From Planctomycetota bacterium (lineage in GTDB: Bacteria > Planctomycetota > UBA1135 > UBA2386): a stretch of DNA of 40,287 nucleotides. Shown piece by piece: positions 1 to 8,408 of this stretch. The translations under genes and the position numbers were made by a program. The notes under the pieces were generated by a model that saw only the letters and a list, made by a program, of their open reading frames with translations, was not told the DNA's origin and searched no databases. The stretch spans positions 6,225 through 46,511 of the forward strand of contig JAPYTD010000016.1 in NCBI GenBank assembly GCA_029936315.1. Direction: 5' to 3'. The stretch's first letter is position 1. Each line of letters opens with the position of its first letter.

Positions 1-1
1 C

Positions 2-178
2 GTGCTCGACGTGTTCGTGCGGCCGCAGCCGGCGAACCCATATGAGGGGCACCCAGAGCACACATGTTTGCAGATTCCGCCGAGTATCAGTCTCACCGGT
101 CAGCCGCTGTTCTTTGTGTGGGGGGCGCTGTCACCGAACGCATTCGACACGAGTTTGCCGATTCGGTTAACCCTGTAG
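2..178 (+). CDS. C-terminal fragment of a probable secreted protein (5' end outside window)
   Basis: An open frame enters from the left edge and ends at TAG 176-178, giving 58 residues; the start is not in the window. The last 30 or so residues run IPPSISLTGQPL, then FVWGALSPNAF, then DTSLPIRLTL. This pattern is close to the very end of the large di-haem protein encoded at 15149-19087 (IPAGLAGTIL, VIVLSPLTG, ATSLAHDVYL). I infer a shared C-terminal beta-strand-rich tail of secreted proteins. No catalytic domain is visible, so the role of the complete protein is unknown. Confidence 0.6.
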   Translation: MLDVFVRPQPANPYEGHPEHTCLQIPPSISLTGQPLFFVWGALSPNAFDTSLPIRLTL

Positions 179-241
179 CATTGCTCGGCAGGCGTCGGCG
201 GGCATGATGAGCCAAAACATGCCTATGCAGGACGAAGCACG

Positions 242-1645
242 GTGAGCGATTCTACTAGCGGCGGTGATCATGGCAGCGATCTGGATCGCGTGCGACAAGG
301 GTTGCAAATGGCGACGCCGCCGGACCCTGCGCAGCTCGAGGCCGAGAAGGACTTGCTGCGCGAACTTGAGCACGCGCCGGTCGGCAAGCGCTTCTTCGGT
401 TACCTGAAGTTCATCGGGCCGGGCTATATGCAGAGTGCGATGACGCTCGGCAGTGGCACGGCAGCCAGTAGTCTGTTTGCCGGTGCCGTGTTTGGCTACG
501 ACCTGTTGTGGGTCGCGCCGCTCGGCATGCTGCTCGGCATTCTGGTCATGGGCGTCGTCTCGCACCAAACGCTGTCGACTGGACAACGCATGTTGCCAGC
601 GATGTCGACCCACGCCGGCAAGTGGGTGGCGTTCGGCTTTGCGATGGCTGCGATGCTGGCGTCGATCGTTTGGCACTTTGCGCAATACAACCTCGCCGCG
701 AGTGTGCTCGTGGATGCGACCGAAACGATTGGCATCGGCGGAGTGCCACCAATCGCCGGCAGCGCGGTGGTGTTGGTATGGGCGATCATGTTGTCGATGA
801 GCTACGGCAAGAGCCCACGCCTGGTTCGCGTTTACGAGGGGGTGCTCAAATACACAGTCTGGGGCATTGTGTTGCTGCTTGGCTGGGTTGTGCTGCAGAC
901 CGATACGGACTGGGGAGGCATTGCGAGCGGTTTTGTGCCGAACATCCCCGAGGAGAGCAACGGTATCAATCCGATTGAGGTCATCGTCGCCACGATCGCC
1001 GCCGCGGTTGGCATCAACATGCTGCTGCTCTATCCGTACAGTCTTCAGGCGCGCGGTTGGGGCCGCGAGCACCGTGGTCTCGCGAAGTTTGATTTGTTCG
1101 CGGGCATGTTGATTCCATACGTGCTGGCGAGCGCTCTGATGGTGATCGCCGCAGCCAACACGCTGCACGCTTCCGGAGTTGAAGTCGGCAAGGGCGCCGC
1201 GATTCCGACGTTGGCCCGTGTCTTGGGTGATGTGATCGGACCTGTTAGTGGTCGTCTGTTGTTCGACTTCGGCATGCTGGCGATGGCGTTGACCACGATC
1301 ACGCTGCACATGGTGTGCTGTGGTTTCGTGGCGATGGAGTGGTTTGGCTTGCCGTTCGGTTCGAAGAAGCAGCGCCTGTGCATGCTGTTGCCGATTCCCG
1401 GAGCGTTGGCGCCGGTACTGTTCTCGGCCTACCCCCTGTGGCTGTCGATGCCGACCACGATCATCTCCGGCGCGATGATGCCGATCGCATACGTGGGCTT
1501 CCTGATCTTGCAGCGCAAGAAGGCCTACATGGGCGCCGACCGTCCGACAGGCCTGCGTGGCATCGCCACGACGGGGATCCTGGTGGTTTCAATGCTCGTG
1601 CTACTCACCGGGCTGACCTTCTACCTGATCAAGAAACTAAGCTAG
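242..1645 (+). CDS. Nramp-like (SLC11-related) membrane transporter, canonical metal motifs absent
   Basis: The 467-residue protein has about eleven hydrophobic segments after a soluble N-terminus of some 50 residues. The first helix starts with IGPGYMQSA at residues 58-66 and is followed by FAGAVFGYDLLWV, the layout of the first two helices of Nramp divalent-metal transporters. The helix-1 DPGN ligand motif aligns with GSGT (about residues 69-73). The helix-6 MPH motif aligns with M-L-L (260-262) in GINMLLLYPYSLQ. Both ligand sites of ordinary Mn/Fe Nramps are therefore changed and the substrate is uncertain. The start is GTG at 242 with a weak AGGA upstream; ATG 308 (MATPPDP) is an alternative. 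It stands alone, with DUF993 and dus genes downstream on the same strand. Confidence 0.8.
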   Translation: MSDSTSGGDHGSDLDRVRQGLQMATPPDPAQLEAEKDLLRELEHAPVGKRFFGYLKFIGPGYMQSAMTLGSGTAASSLFAGAVFGYDLLWVAPLGMLLGILVMGVVSHQTLSTGQRMLPAMSTHAGKWVAFGFAMAAMLASIVWHFAQYNLAASVLVDATETIGIGGVPPIAGSAVVLVWAIMLSMSYGKSPRLVRVYEGVLKYTVWGIVLLLGWVVLQTDTDWGGIASGFVPNIPEESNGINPIEVIVATIAAAVGINMLLLYPYSLQARGWGREHRGLAKFDLFAGMLIPYVLASALMVIAAANTLHASGVEVGKGAAIPTLARVLGDVIGPVSGRLLFDFGMLAMALTTITLHMVCCGFVAMEWFGLPFGSKKQRLCMLLPIPGALAPVLFSAYPLWLSMPTTIISGAMMPIAYVGFLILQRKKAYMGADRPTGLRGIATTGILVVSMLVLLTGLTFYLIKKLS

Positions 1646-1668
1646 CCCGGGCGAGATGCTGGCTTAGC

Positions 1669-2946
1669 GTGCAGCTTGTCACGGACGAAGGTCACGTGAT
1701 TGTTTGGCTAACTGCAAGTATCACGGCGGTATGCGAATGGCTGTGCCAGCGTGCTGCCAGCAAGCCAACCGTTGCGTTGTTGGGGTCGGGGCGGTCGAGT
1801 GCTCGTATGTCCGCCGACTCAGACACCGCTTTTCGTCTGTGCTATGGGGCGCTGCACGTGGTCATGCGGCCTGAGTATCGGGCAGTCGGGCATTCCCTTG
1901 AGCAGCCCGGTAGCGCGGCAGTCATCGAAGCGCACATCGACTGGGTTGCGACGATGCAGTTGCGGCGGCAGATGGATGGCTTTGGCATTGGCATCGCCGA
2001 AGCGATGGATACCGCGCAGCGGTTCTTCCTAGGCTGGCCGGCGGCGCAGAAGCTGATTGCGTTGACCGGCGCATTGCGGCTCGCGAATGGGTTCTGCGCT
2101 GGCGCGGGCACCGACCAGCTCGCCACGGTCGAAGCCTCGACGCAGCTCGTCGATGCCGTCGTCGAGCAATGCAACTTTATTCGAAGCCACGGCGGCATTC
2201 CGGTCATCCTGCCGATGCCGTGGTTGTGTGCGACGGGCGCCTCCGAGCAAGGGTATGTCGACGTCTACGAGGCGATCATCCGGCAACTTCGCGGCCCGGT
2301 GTTCTTGCACTGGCTCGGTCCGATGTTCTTGGCGTCGCTCAATGGTTACTTCCCGGGCAACAGTTTCGATCGCATCATGGCGCTCGACCCGGCTGTGGTG
2401 CGCGGCTGCAAGCTGTCGTTGCTCGACATGGCACTCGAACAACGCGTGCGCAGAGAACTGCTGCCGCGCGAACAGATCGTGCTGACGGGTGATGACTTCC
2501 ACTTTGGCCAGTTGATGCTTGGCGACGGCGAACCACCGACCCGCACGACCATGGTTGGCGATCGAACCGTCGCGCTCGGGGATTTCAGCCATGCGTTGCT
2601 CGGCATCCTCGATGCGATTGCCGCACCGACCCAGGCCGCGATCGAGGCGTTGCAGGCCGGCGATCGTCGCGGCTTTGTCGATCGCATGGATCAATGTGAG
2701 GCACTGGGCAAGTTCGTGTTCGAGCAGCCGACCCAGCACTACAAGGCTGGGCTCGCGTTCTTGGCGTGGCTCAACGGCGCCCAGGACAACTTCATGCTGG
2801 TCAATCGCGAAGACCTGGCGCGAGATCGCGACCACTACCTGCGCTGCGCCGAACTTGCGCAGAAGGCCAATTGTGTGCTGGACCAAACGGTGTTTGCGGC
2901 GAGGCTTGCAGAGTTCGCCGCAGCCCCCTGGCCACCTTCGTCCTGA
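1669..2946 (+). CDS. DUF993 family protein (dihydrodipicolinate synthase-like TIM barrel)
   Basis: The frame contains hallmark DUF993 (PF06187) segments: GALHVVM, then IDWVATMQLRRQM, then GIGIAEAMDTAQR, then LTGALRLANGFCAGAGTDQL, and the late KAGLAFLAWLNGAQDNFMLV. The family is usually about 380 residues and is predicted to adopt a DHDPS-like barrel; its biochemical role is not established. The frame is open back into the preceding gene, so the start is a judgement. GTG 1669 (VQLVTDEGHV) gives 425 residues and GTG 1696 is an alternative. It ends 18 nt before the dus start, so the two may be co-transcribed. Elsewhere DUF993 genes often sit with sugar-metabolism genes; here nothing nearby indicates a substrate. 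Confidence 0.8.
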   Translation: MQLVTDEGHVIVWLTASITAVCEWLCQRAASKPTVALLGSGRSSARMSADSDTAFRLCYGALHVVMRPEYRAVGHSLEQPGSAAVIEAHIDWVATMQLRRQMDGFGIGIAEAMDTAQRFFLGWPAAQKLIALTGALRLANGFCAGAGTDQLATVEASTQLVDAVVEQCNFIRSHGGIPVILPMPWLCATGASEQGYVDVYEAIIRQLRGPVFLHWLGPMFLASLNGYFPGNSFDRIMALDPAVVRGCKLSLLDMALEQRVRRELLPREQIVLTGDDFHFGQLMLGDGEPPTRTTMVGDRTVALGDFSHALLGILDAIAAPTQAAIEALQAGDRRGFVDRMDQCEALGKFVFEQPTQHYKAGLAFLAWLNGAQDNFMLVNREDLARDRDHYLRCAELAQKANCVLDQTVFAARLAEFAAAPWPPSS

Positions 2947-2964
2947 TCGGGCACGCTGTTTAGC

Positions 2965-4029
2965 TTGAAGCACACGCTACACATCGGTGACGTAGAGGTT
3001 GGCCTGCCGGCAGTGCAGGCTGCACTCAGTGGCTATTCGGATCTCGCGATGCGCACGGTCGCGCGTGAGCATGGGGCAACCTACGCGATCAACGAAGTCG
3101 TGCTCGATGCGTTGGTGTTGCAGAAGGGCAAGTTGCAGCGGCGCATTCTGTCCGTGCCCGAACACGACCATCCCGTCGGCGGCCAGCTGATGGGAAGCCA
3201 GCCGGAGACGTTTGGCAAAGCAGCACGAGCACTGGTTCGCGCTGGCTACGACATCGTCGACATCAACTTTGGCTGCCCCGTCAACAAGGTGCTCGGCAGG
3301 CATCGCGGTGGTTGGTTGCTGCAGGATGTCGATATCGCGTTGTCGATGGTGGAATCCGTGATGCAAGCCGTTCAGGGGGACGCACCGGTGTCGGTCAAGA
3401 TGCGCCGAGGTACCGATGATTCACCAGAAGCCGAGAAGCGATTTTGGACGATCCTCGAAGGCGCGATGAAACTCGGTATCGCTGCGGCGACCGTGCATCC
3501 TCGCACCGTCAGACAGAAGTACATTGGGCCGAGTCGTTGGGAGTTCTTGGCGAAGGTCAAACAACGCGTTGGTGATTTTACGTTGCTCGGCAGTGGTGAC
3601 CTGTTCTCTGCGTATGACGTCGTCGACATGATGGAGCAGACTGGGGTCGACGGCGCGACGATTGCGCGCGGGTGCATCGGCAATCCGTTTGTGTTCCAGC
3701 AAGTGCGCGACCTGATCGACGGCAAGGTGCTGATGCGGCCGACATGCGCGCAGCAACGCGCGGCGATCGAGCGCCACTGGCAGCTGGCGGTGCCGTTCTA
3801 TCGGGATGAGGGGCGCGCGCTCGCGCCAGTTCGCATGCATGTCATCAAGTATGCGCAGTTCCACAAGGAGCCCGTTTGGGCGCGGGAACAGCTTGTTCGC
3901 GTGAAGAAGCCTGACGAACTCCTTGCGCGCGTGGCCGAAGTGTTCGACGACCGATTTGACGAAGCACGGTCCCGGGAGTTGCGCCGCGAGGATGCGGTCG
4001 TGCCCGCCCGACAGAGCTGTGGTGAATAG
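2965..4029 (+). CDS. dus: tRNA-dihydrouridine synthase (DusB-like)
   Basis: This FMN-dependent enzyme family reduces specific uridines of tRNA to dihydrouridine, using NADPH, in the cytoplasm. The 354-residue protein shows the Dus barrel motifs in order: LSGYSDLAMR near 21-30, GGQLMGSQP (72-80), VDINFGCPVNKV with the expected catalytic Cys104, SVKMRRGTDD, ATVHPRTVRQKYIGPSRWEF and GSGDLFS. The FMN-phosphate segment GATIARGCIGNPFVF follows. The usual glycine/alanine-rich stretch after the catalytic cysteine reads GRHRGGWLLQD here, which is unusual. The start is TTG at 2965, 18 nt after the DUF993 stop; no better in-frame start precedes the motif block. Length and motif order fit the DusB-type subgroup, but the target position cannot be told from sequence alone. 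Confidence 0.93.
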   Translation: MKHTLHIGDVEVGLPAVQAALSGYSDLAMRTVAREHGATYAINEVVLDALVLQKGKLQRRILSVPEHDHPVGGQLMGSQPETFGKAARALVRAGYDIVDINFGCPVNKVLGRHRGGWLLQDVDIALSMVESVMQAVQGDAPVSVKMRRGTDDSPEAEKRFWTILEGAMKLGIAAATVHPRTVRQKYIGPSRWEFLAKVKQRVGDFTLLGSGDLFSAYDVVDMMEQTGVDGATIARGCIGNPFVFQQVRDLIDGKVLMRPTCAQQRAAIERHWQLAVPFYRDEGRALAPVRMHVIKYAQFHKEPVWAREQLVRVKKPDELLARVAEVFDDRFDEARSRELRREDAVVPARQSCGE

Positions 4030-4053
4030 CGGAATGCAATAGCCACTAGTCAC

Positions 4054-4227
4054 ATGTGCTCCGTCCCCGAACAATTGGCTGAGAACCTCCGCGAAGCCTC
4101 AAGACAGAGTGCCGAGCATCGGCGGCTTGCTGCCGAGCTCGTCACCATCGAGGCCGACCTGTTGCGCGTCCAGCAGTTGGCGAAGCTCCAGGACGAGCGC
4201 GCGCGCTGGATTGAGCAGGCTGGCTGA
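4054..4227 (+). CDS. Small coiled-coil protein, 57 residues, unknown function
   Basis: ATG 4054 opens a 57-codon frame ending at TGA 4225-4227, five bases before the lipoprotein start at 4232. The predicted peptide is almost entirely helical and highly charged (EQLAENLREASRQ, RRLAAELVTIEADL, LRVQQLAKLQDERA), with a leucine heptad-like spacing typical of a short coiled coil. It has no signal peptide or membrane segment. It fills the gap between dus and the lipoprotein neatly and has strong coding character, so I regard it as a likely real gene. It could instead be a chance frame. Confidence 0.45.
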   Translation: MCSVPEQLAENLREASRQSAEHRRLAAELVTIEADLLRVQQLAKLQDERARWIEQAG

Positions 4228-4231
4228 TACA

Positions 4232-4891
4232 ATGGAACGCGTGAAGAACGCTAGCTCCGTCGTTCCCCTTCTCTTGGTGCTCGCCGCCTGCAATGGTGCG
4301 CCGACGATGACCGCGACGCCCGGCGCCATCGGCTTCGAAGAGGATCTGGTCGGTTGGCATGCGGCCAGCACCGGGGGCAAGGGCCGAACGGCTTCGTGGG
4401 AACAGGGCTCGGATCGGGATCCTGTGACCAAGCCGAACGTGCTCGCTGTCACTTCGATCAATCACACCTCGGAGTCGCGCTTCAACATCTACTGGACCGA
4501 CACCGTTCGCTTCGAGCACGGCATCCTGGCCGTTGCCGTGCGCGGTGACGATGGTGTGATTGATCAGGGTGGTGGACCGATGTGGCGCGTGCAGGATGAA
4601 AACAACTACTACGTCTGCCGCTTCAACCCACTCGAAGCTAACTACCGCGTCTACGTGGTCGAAAACGGTGTGCGGCGGCAGTTGGCCACGGCGTTGGCGG
4701 CAGTTGCAGCTGGCAAATGGCACCGCATCGAAGTCGAGCACACGGGCACCCAGATCCGCTGCTGGCTCGATGGCAAAAAGCTGTTGGAAGTGCGCGACGA
4801 CACGATCCAGGCGGCCGGTGGCGTGGGGCTTTGGACCAAGGCAGATGCGCGCACGTCCTTCGACGACTTCCTGATCGACGCTCGCATGTAG
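4232..4891 (+). CDS. Lipoprotein with laminin-G/DUF1080-like jelly-roll domain
   Basis: The 219-residue protein begins with a lipoprotein signal: basic N-terminus, hydrophobic PLLLVLAAC, lipobox L-A-A-C with Cys20. The mature part (about 35-219) is beta-rich and resembles the concanavalin-like fold of DUF1080 (3-keto-disaccharide hydrolase) proteins, which are abundant in Planctomycetota. Diagnostic stretches are MWRVQDENNYYVCRFNP, GKWHRIEVEHTGTQIRCWLDGKKL and GGVGLWTKADARTSFDDFLI. These domains usually bind or act on carbohydrate; no catalytic residues can be assigned here. ATG 4232 is chosen; GTG 4241 would still keep the signal. Expected location is the periplasmic face of a membrane. Confidence 0.8.
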   Translation: MERVKNASSVVPLLLVLAACNGAPTMTATPGAIGFEEDLVGWHAASTGGKGRTASWEQGSDRDPVTKPNVLAVTSINHTSESRFNIYWTDTVRFEHGILAVAVRGDDGVIDQGGGPMWRVQDENNYYVCRFNPLEANYRVYVVENGVRRQLATALAAVAAGKWHRIEVEHTGTQIRCWLDGKKLLEVRDDTIQAAGGVGLWTKADARTSFDDFLIDARM

Positions 4892-5003
4892 GCCAAAGAA
4901 ACCGAAACTCGCGGTGACGCGGGTGATGCCGCGGGTCCTGATTGCGCGCACCAAGTGATGCCTTGCGTCGGAAGCTCCGTCACGCGAACCTTTGGTCAAG
5001 CAA

Positions 5004-5699
5004 ATGGCCGAAGTCGATCTCTACGCGCCGATCAAGCTGTTCTTGTCAGGACAGGGCTACGTCGTCAAGGGCGAGATCGACGCGTGTGATATCGTCGCCG
5101 TGCGCGGTACTGAGCCGCCGGTCGTCGTTGAATTGAAGCTGCAGCTCAATCTGGCGCTGATCCTTCAGGCGGTTGATCGACTGGCGATCTCCAACACGGT
5201 CTACATTGCATTTCGCATCGGCAAGGGCCACAGCGCATCGTGGCGTTCGCGCACCAAGCAGGTGACGAGTCTGTTGCGACGCTTAGGGATCGGCCTATTG
5301 ACGGTGTCGACGAAGGGCAAGGTCGTCGCCGTGTTGGATCCGGCCCCTTACCGGCCGCGTGCCAACGGTGATCGCAAGCATCGCATGCTCAAGGAGTTCG
5401 CCGAACGTGTCGGTGATCCGGAGCAGGGTGGTTCTGCCCCGCGCGAACGGCTTACTGCGTATCGCCAGGATGTGATTCGATGTGCCCGGGAGCTTTTGGC
5501 AACTGGTGTGCTCAAGGCCAAAGTGGTTCGCGAGCGAACTGGCATCGCCCGTGCCGGCATGATCTTGATCGACAATCACTACGGGTGGTTTGAACGCGTC
5601 AAACTCGGTCACTACACATTGTCGCCCAAAGGACAGCAAGCCCTCGTGCAGTGGAGTGACGCGTCGTGCGACGCGGATGGCGCAGTGGATGAGGCGTGA
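5004..5699 (+). CDS. DUF2161 family protein with PD-(D/E)XK nuclease-like fold
   Basis: The 231-residue protein starts MAEVDLYAPIKLFL and carries GYVVKGEI, then CDIVAVRG, then VVVELK within the first 45 residues. Glu24, Asp29 and the Glu43-x-Lys45 pair are arranged like the metal and catalytic residues of PD-(D/E)XK phosphodiesterases. This is the DUF2161 signature. The C-terminal half (about 140-231) is helical and contains a winged-helix-like segment (VLKAKVVRERTGI, YGWFERVKLGHYTLSPKGQQAL). I chose ATG 5004 because it matches the family N-terminus; TTG 4992 lies upstream. The biological substrate of the family is unknown. There is no partner methylase or other defence gene beside it. Confidence 0.82.
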   Translation: MAEVDLYAPIKLFLSGQGYVVKGEIDACDIVAVRGTEPPVVVELKLQLNLALILQAVDRLAISNTVYIAFRIGKGHSASWRSRTKQVTSLLRRLGIGLLTVSTKGKVVAVLDPAPYRPRANGDRKHRMLKEFAERVGDPEQGGSAPRERLTAYRQDVIRCARELLATGVLKAKVVRERTGIARAGMILIDNHYGWFERVKLGHYTLSPKGQQALVQWSDASCDADGAVDEA

Positions 5700-6022
5700 C
5701 CTATGATCTTGGCCAACGCTACCTGCCCCGATGCGAGCCCGTGGGCGCAGCTCCAATCATGAACCACGCTCTTCTCGTCCGTCATTGCGGTGGCAGTGCG
5801 GCGCATCCCCGCTCGGCTACGTGCTCTACTGGTGCCCCGTTACCAGGTGACTCGGCGCACTCGCCGGCGGGAAAGTCTGCAATCGATTGAACCGAAGGGG
5901 GGAGGGGAACCGTTCGCATCGGCGTTGCGGATGCGAAATTGTCGCCCCCGGACGATACTCTTCGGCCCGCCATTTTCCGGCTCGGTACGTTCCGGCCCTA
6001 TGCCCCACCCAGTTTTCGATTC
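5700..6022. other. 323-bp intergenic region upstream of the TonB receptor gene
   Basis: No convincing gene is present. Short open frames here lack coding character. The region holds a purine-rich run near 5895-5908 and a perfect 8-bp inverted repeat at 5913-5937. It presumably carries the promoter and leader of the receptor gene. I could not identify a clear -35/-10 pair or a known riboswitch. Confidence 0.5.
5913..5937 (+). promoter_or_regulatory. Inverted repeat in the leader or promoter of the TonB receptor gene
   Basis: TTCGCATC (5913-5920) and GATGCGAA (5930-5937) form a perfect 8-bp inverted repeat around a 9-nt centre, ending 85 bp before the receptor ATG. No T run follows, so a simple terminator is unlikely. 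A repressor operator or a leader hairpin are both possible. TonB receptors are commonly repressed by metal- or cofactor-responsive regulators, but this sequence is not a recognisable Fur box. Confidence 0.35.
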
Positions 6023-8206
6023 ATGAAGCCCCTGTATGCAATCCTTGCCACTGCCAGCTGCGCCTCGCTGTTGGCCGCGCAAGCACCCGGTCAAGAATCC
6101 AATGCGCGCAATGTGCTTGCCAAGCCAGCCACCGAGCAAGAACCAAAGAACTCGCCGCAGCGCATCGTTGTGACGGCTTCTGGGTTTCGCGACACCGAGC
6201 TACGGACGCCCTATACGTTCCAAACTATCGACCAACTCGACCTGCTGGAGAACGGTTCGCGCACCTTGCCAGAAGCACTGCGCTACACGCCGGGAGTGAT
6301 GATTCAGAAAACGGCGCACGGCCATGGTTCGCCGTTCATCCGTGGGTTCACGGGTCGCCGCAACCTGATCATGATCGACGGCATCCGCCTGAACAACTCG
6401 ACCTACCGGGGCGGGCCGATTCAGTACTGGAACACCATCGATTCGCTGGCGATCGATCGTCTGGAAATCATCAAGAGCCAGGGTTCCGTGCTCTACGGCT
6501 CGGATGCCGTGGGTGGCACGGTCAACGTCATGACCAAGTCGTCGGGCTTCCGCGGCGAGTCGGATGGCCAGGCGTTCCATCGTGGCAGTGCTTTCTATCG
6601 TTTTGACTCCAACAGCATCTCGCACACGAGCCGTTTGGAGGCCTCTGTGGGCGAAGGCGGGGCCTTCGGGTTGCATGTTGGTGCGACCTACCGTGACTTC
6701 GGCGACATTCGCGATTCGGAAGTCGGTGGCATGCCCAAGACTGGCTACGACGAGTTCGACTACGACCTGCGCATGGACGTTGCGTTGTCGGGTGCCGCGA
6801 CACTGACACTTGCGCATCAAGCGGTCAAGCAAGACGACATCTGGCGTTCGCATCGCACGGTCTTCTTCGAGCCGTGGCATGGCACGACGCTTGAGCCACG
6901 GGACCTCGCCCGCATCTACGATCAGAAGCGCACGCTGTCCTACTTGCGGCTTGCAGAGCACGACCGTCCGGGCGCGTTGCGTTCCTACTCGCTGACCGTT
7001 TCGTTCCAGCAGGCCGATGAGGACTTCAACCGCACGCGGTTCAGTGGCATGAATACTCGCATGGAACTCGACCGCACTCGGGTCGACACGTTCGGCGCGG
7101 CGTTGGCAATGGAGAGCAAGGTTGGCGGTGGCACGTTGGTGTACGGCGTCGACTATTATCAGGACGGCATCGATTCGTCTCGTCGCGACGTGCTTACGGA
7201 TCCCGGGGGCAACCTCGTCAGCATCGGTGTGCCAGTACAGGGGCCGGTGGGCGACAAGGCCCGATACGACCTGTTTGGCGCCTACTTGCAGCATCGCATG
7301 CCGGTTGGTGAACAAGTCGAGGTGACTCTCGGTGGTCGCTACACCTACGCCGCGGCCGACATCGATGTGCTCGACGATGGCGATGGCAACCCGATCGCTG
7401 CGGACCGCAGTTGGGACAAGGCGACCTTCAACTTGCGTGCCACTTATCTGATGAGCAAAGCCGTCAGCTTGTTCGGTGGCGCGTCGCAAGCGTTCCGCGC
7501 GCCCAACGTCGATGACCTGAGTTCGTTGAAGTCTTCGCGATCGGATGAGATTGCGTCGGGTTCACTCAACGTCGATCCCGAGAACTTCCTGACGTATGAA
7601 CTCGGTTCGCGATACCGCGATCGTGACGTCAGCGTCAACGCGTCGGTGTTCTACACCGACATGAGTGATGCGATCACGCGTCGCCCGGTTGGCGCTGTAG
7701 CTGGCACCGGCGAAGTCATCACGGCCCCGACGAATGGCGCGGACGGCTACCTCTGGGGTGCGGAGCTTGAGGGTACAATGCGCCTATGTGACACACTGAC
7801 GGCGACTGGCATGGTCGCCTACGTGGATGGCGAGGTTGACACCTTTCCGACGACGGAATCGCTGACATCCGTACGCGAGCCGGTGTCGCGCCTGATGCCG
7901 TTGACCAGTTCGCTAGCCGTGCGCTGGCAGCAACCAGCCAGCGATCTGTGGCTTGGCGTGCGCGTCACGGCGGTTGCCCGTGGTGGCCGACTCAGCACCA
8001 GGGATCGCGGCGACACTTCGCGCATCCCCCCGAGTGGCACTCCCGGATACCTGCACGTCATGCTCAATGCCGGTTACCAGGCGAGCGAGAGTATGGAGTT
8101 GTTCTTCACGTTGGATAACGCGACGGACATCGACTACCGCGTTCATGGTTCGGGTCTCAATGAACCCGGTATCAATGCGATTGTCGGTGGCAAGCTGAGC
8201 TGGTAG
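6023..8206 (+). CDS. TonB-dependent outer-membrane receptor
   Basis: The 727-residue protein has a signal peptide (MKPLYAILATASCASLLAAQ). A TonB-box-like IVVTAS follows, then a plug domain at roughly residues 60-170 (LPEALRYTPGVMIQKT, SPFIRGFTGRRNLIMIDGIR, VLYGSDAVGGTVNVMTK). A long beta-barrel follows with alternating aromatic strands (YELGSRYRDRDVSVNASVFY, LFGGASQAFRAPNVDDLSS) and a terminal aromatic residue (GGKLSW). Such receptors import siderophores, cobalamin, metals or glycans using TonB/ExbBD energy; the ligand cannot be read from this sequence. The frame is open from TTG 5939, but ATG 6023 is chosen because it starts a proper signal peptide. No transporter or TonB genes lie beside it. 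Its presence implies a diderm cell with an outer membrane. Confidence 0.95.
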   Translation: MKPLYAILATASCASLLAAQAPGQESNARNVLAKPATEQEPKNSPQRIVVTASGFRDTELRTPYTFQTIDQLDLLENGSRTLPEALRYTPGVMIQKTAHGHGSPFIRGFTGRRNLIMIDGIRLNNSTYRGGPIQYWNTIDSLAIDRLEIIKSQGSVLYGSDAVGGTVNVMTKSSGFRGESDGQAFHRGSAFYRFDSNSISHTSRLEASVGEGGAFGLHVGATYRDFGDIRDSEVGGMPKTGYDEFDYDLRMDVALSGAATLTLAHQAVKQDDIWRSHRTVFFEPWHGTTLEPRDLARIYDQKRTLSYLRLAEHDRPGALRSYSLTVSFQQADEDFNRTRFSGMNTRMELDRTRVDTFGAALAMESKVGGGTLVYGVDYYQDGIDSSRRDVLTDPGGNLVSIGVPVQGPVGDKARYDLFGAYLQHRMPVGEQVEVTLGGRYTYAAADIDVLDDGDGNPIAADRSWDKATFNLRATYLMSKAVSLFGGASQAFRAPNVDDLSSLKSSRSDEIASGSLNVDPENFLTYELGSRYRDRDVSVNASVFYTDMSDAITRRPVGAVAGTGEVITAPTNGADGYLWGAELEGTMRLCDTLTATGMVAYVDGEVDTFPTTESLTSVREPVSRLMPLTSSLAVRWQQPASDLWLGVRVTAVARGGRLSTRDRGDTSRIPPSGTPGYLHVMLNAGYQASESMELFFTLDNATDIDYRVHGSGLNEPGINAIVGGKLSW

Positions 8207-8408
8207 TCCCAAACCAGCAGCTGGCTGCCCGGACTCTCACCGTGGTTCTTCGCCGCGAGTCACGGCCGCCAAAGCGCGACCCTTCGAATGGCTCGCGATG
8301 TATCGATCGTAGACGTGGCTTGGCTGGTCTGGCACTGCGTGTGCCGCGCGACGAAAAGGCACCCGGCGATGGTCGAGAACGGCCAGCATGAACGGTTAGT
8401 ATCGCCGC

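Noticed and set aside
4221..4241. Leaderless transcript from TACAAT at 4228-4233
   Set aside because: The -10-like hexamer overlaps the ATG and no -35 lies at the right distance.
5808..5890. Cobalamin riboswitch upstream of the TonB receptor
   Set aside because: A GGTGCCCC-like piece occurs, but the AAGGGAA segment and the B12 box (GCCACTG) are missing on both strands.
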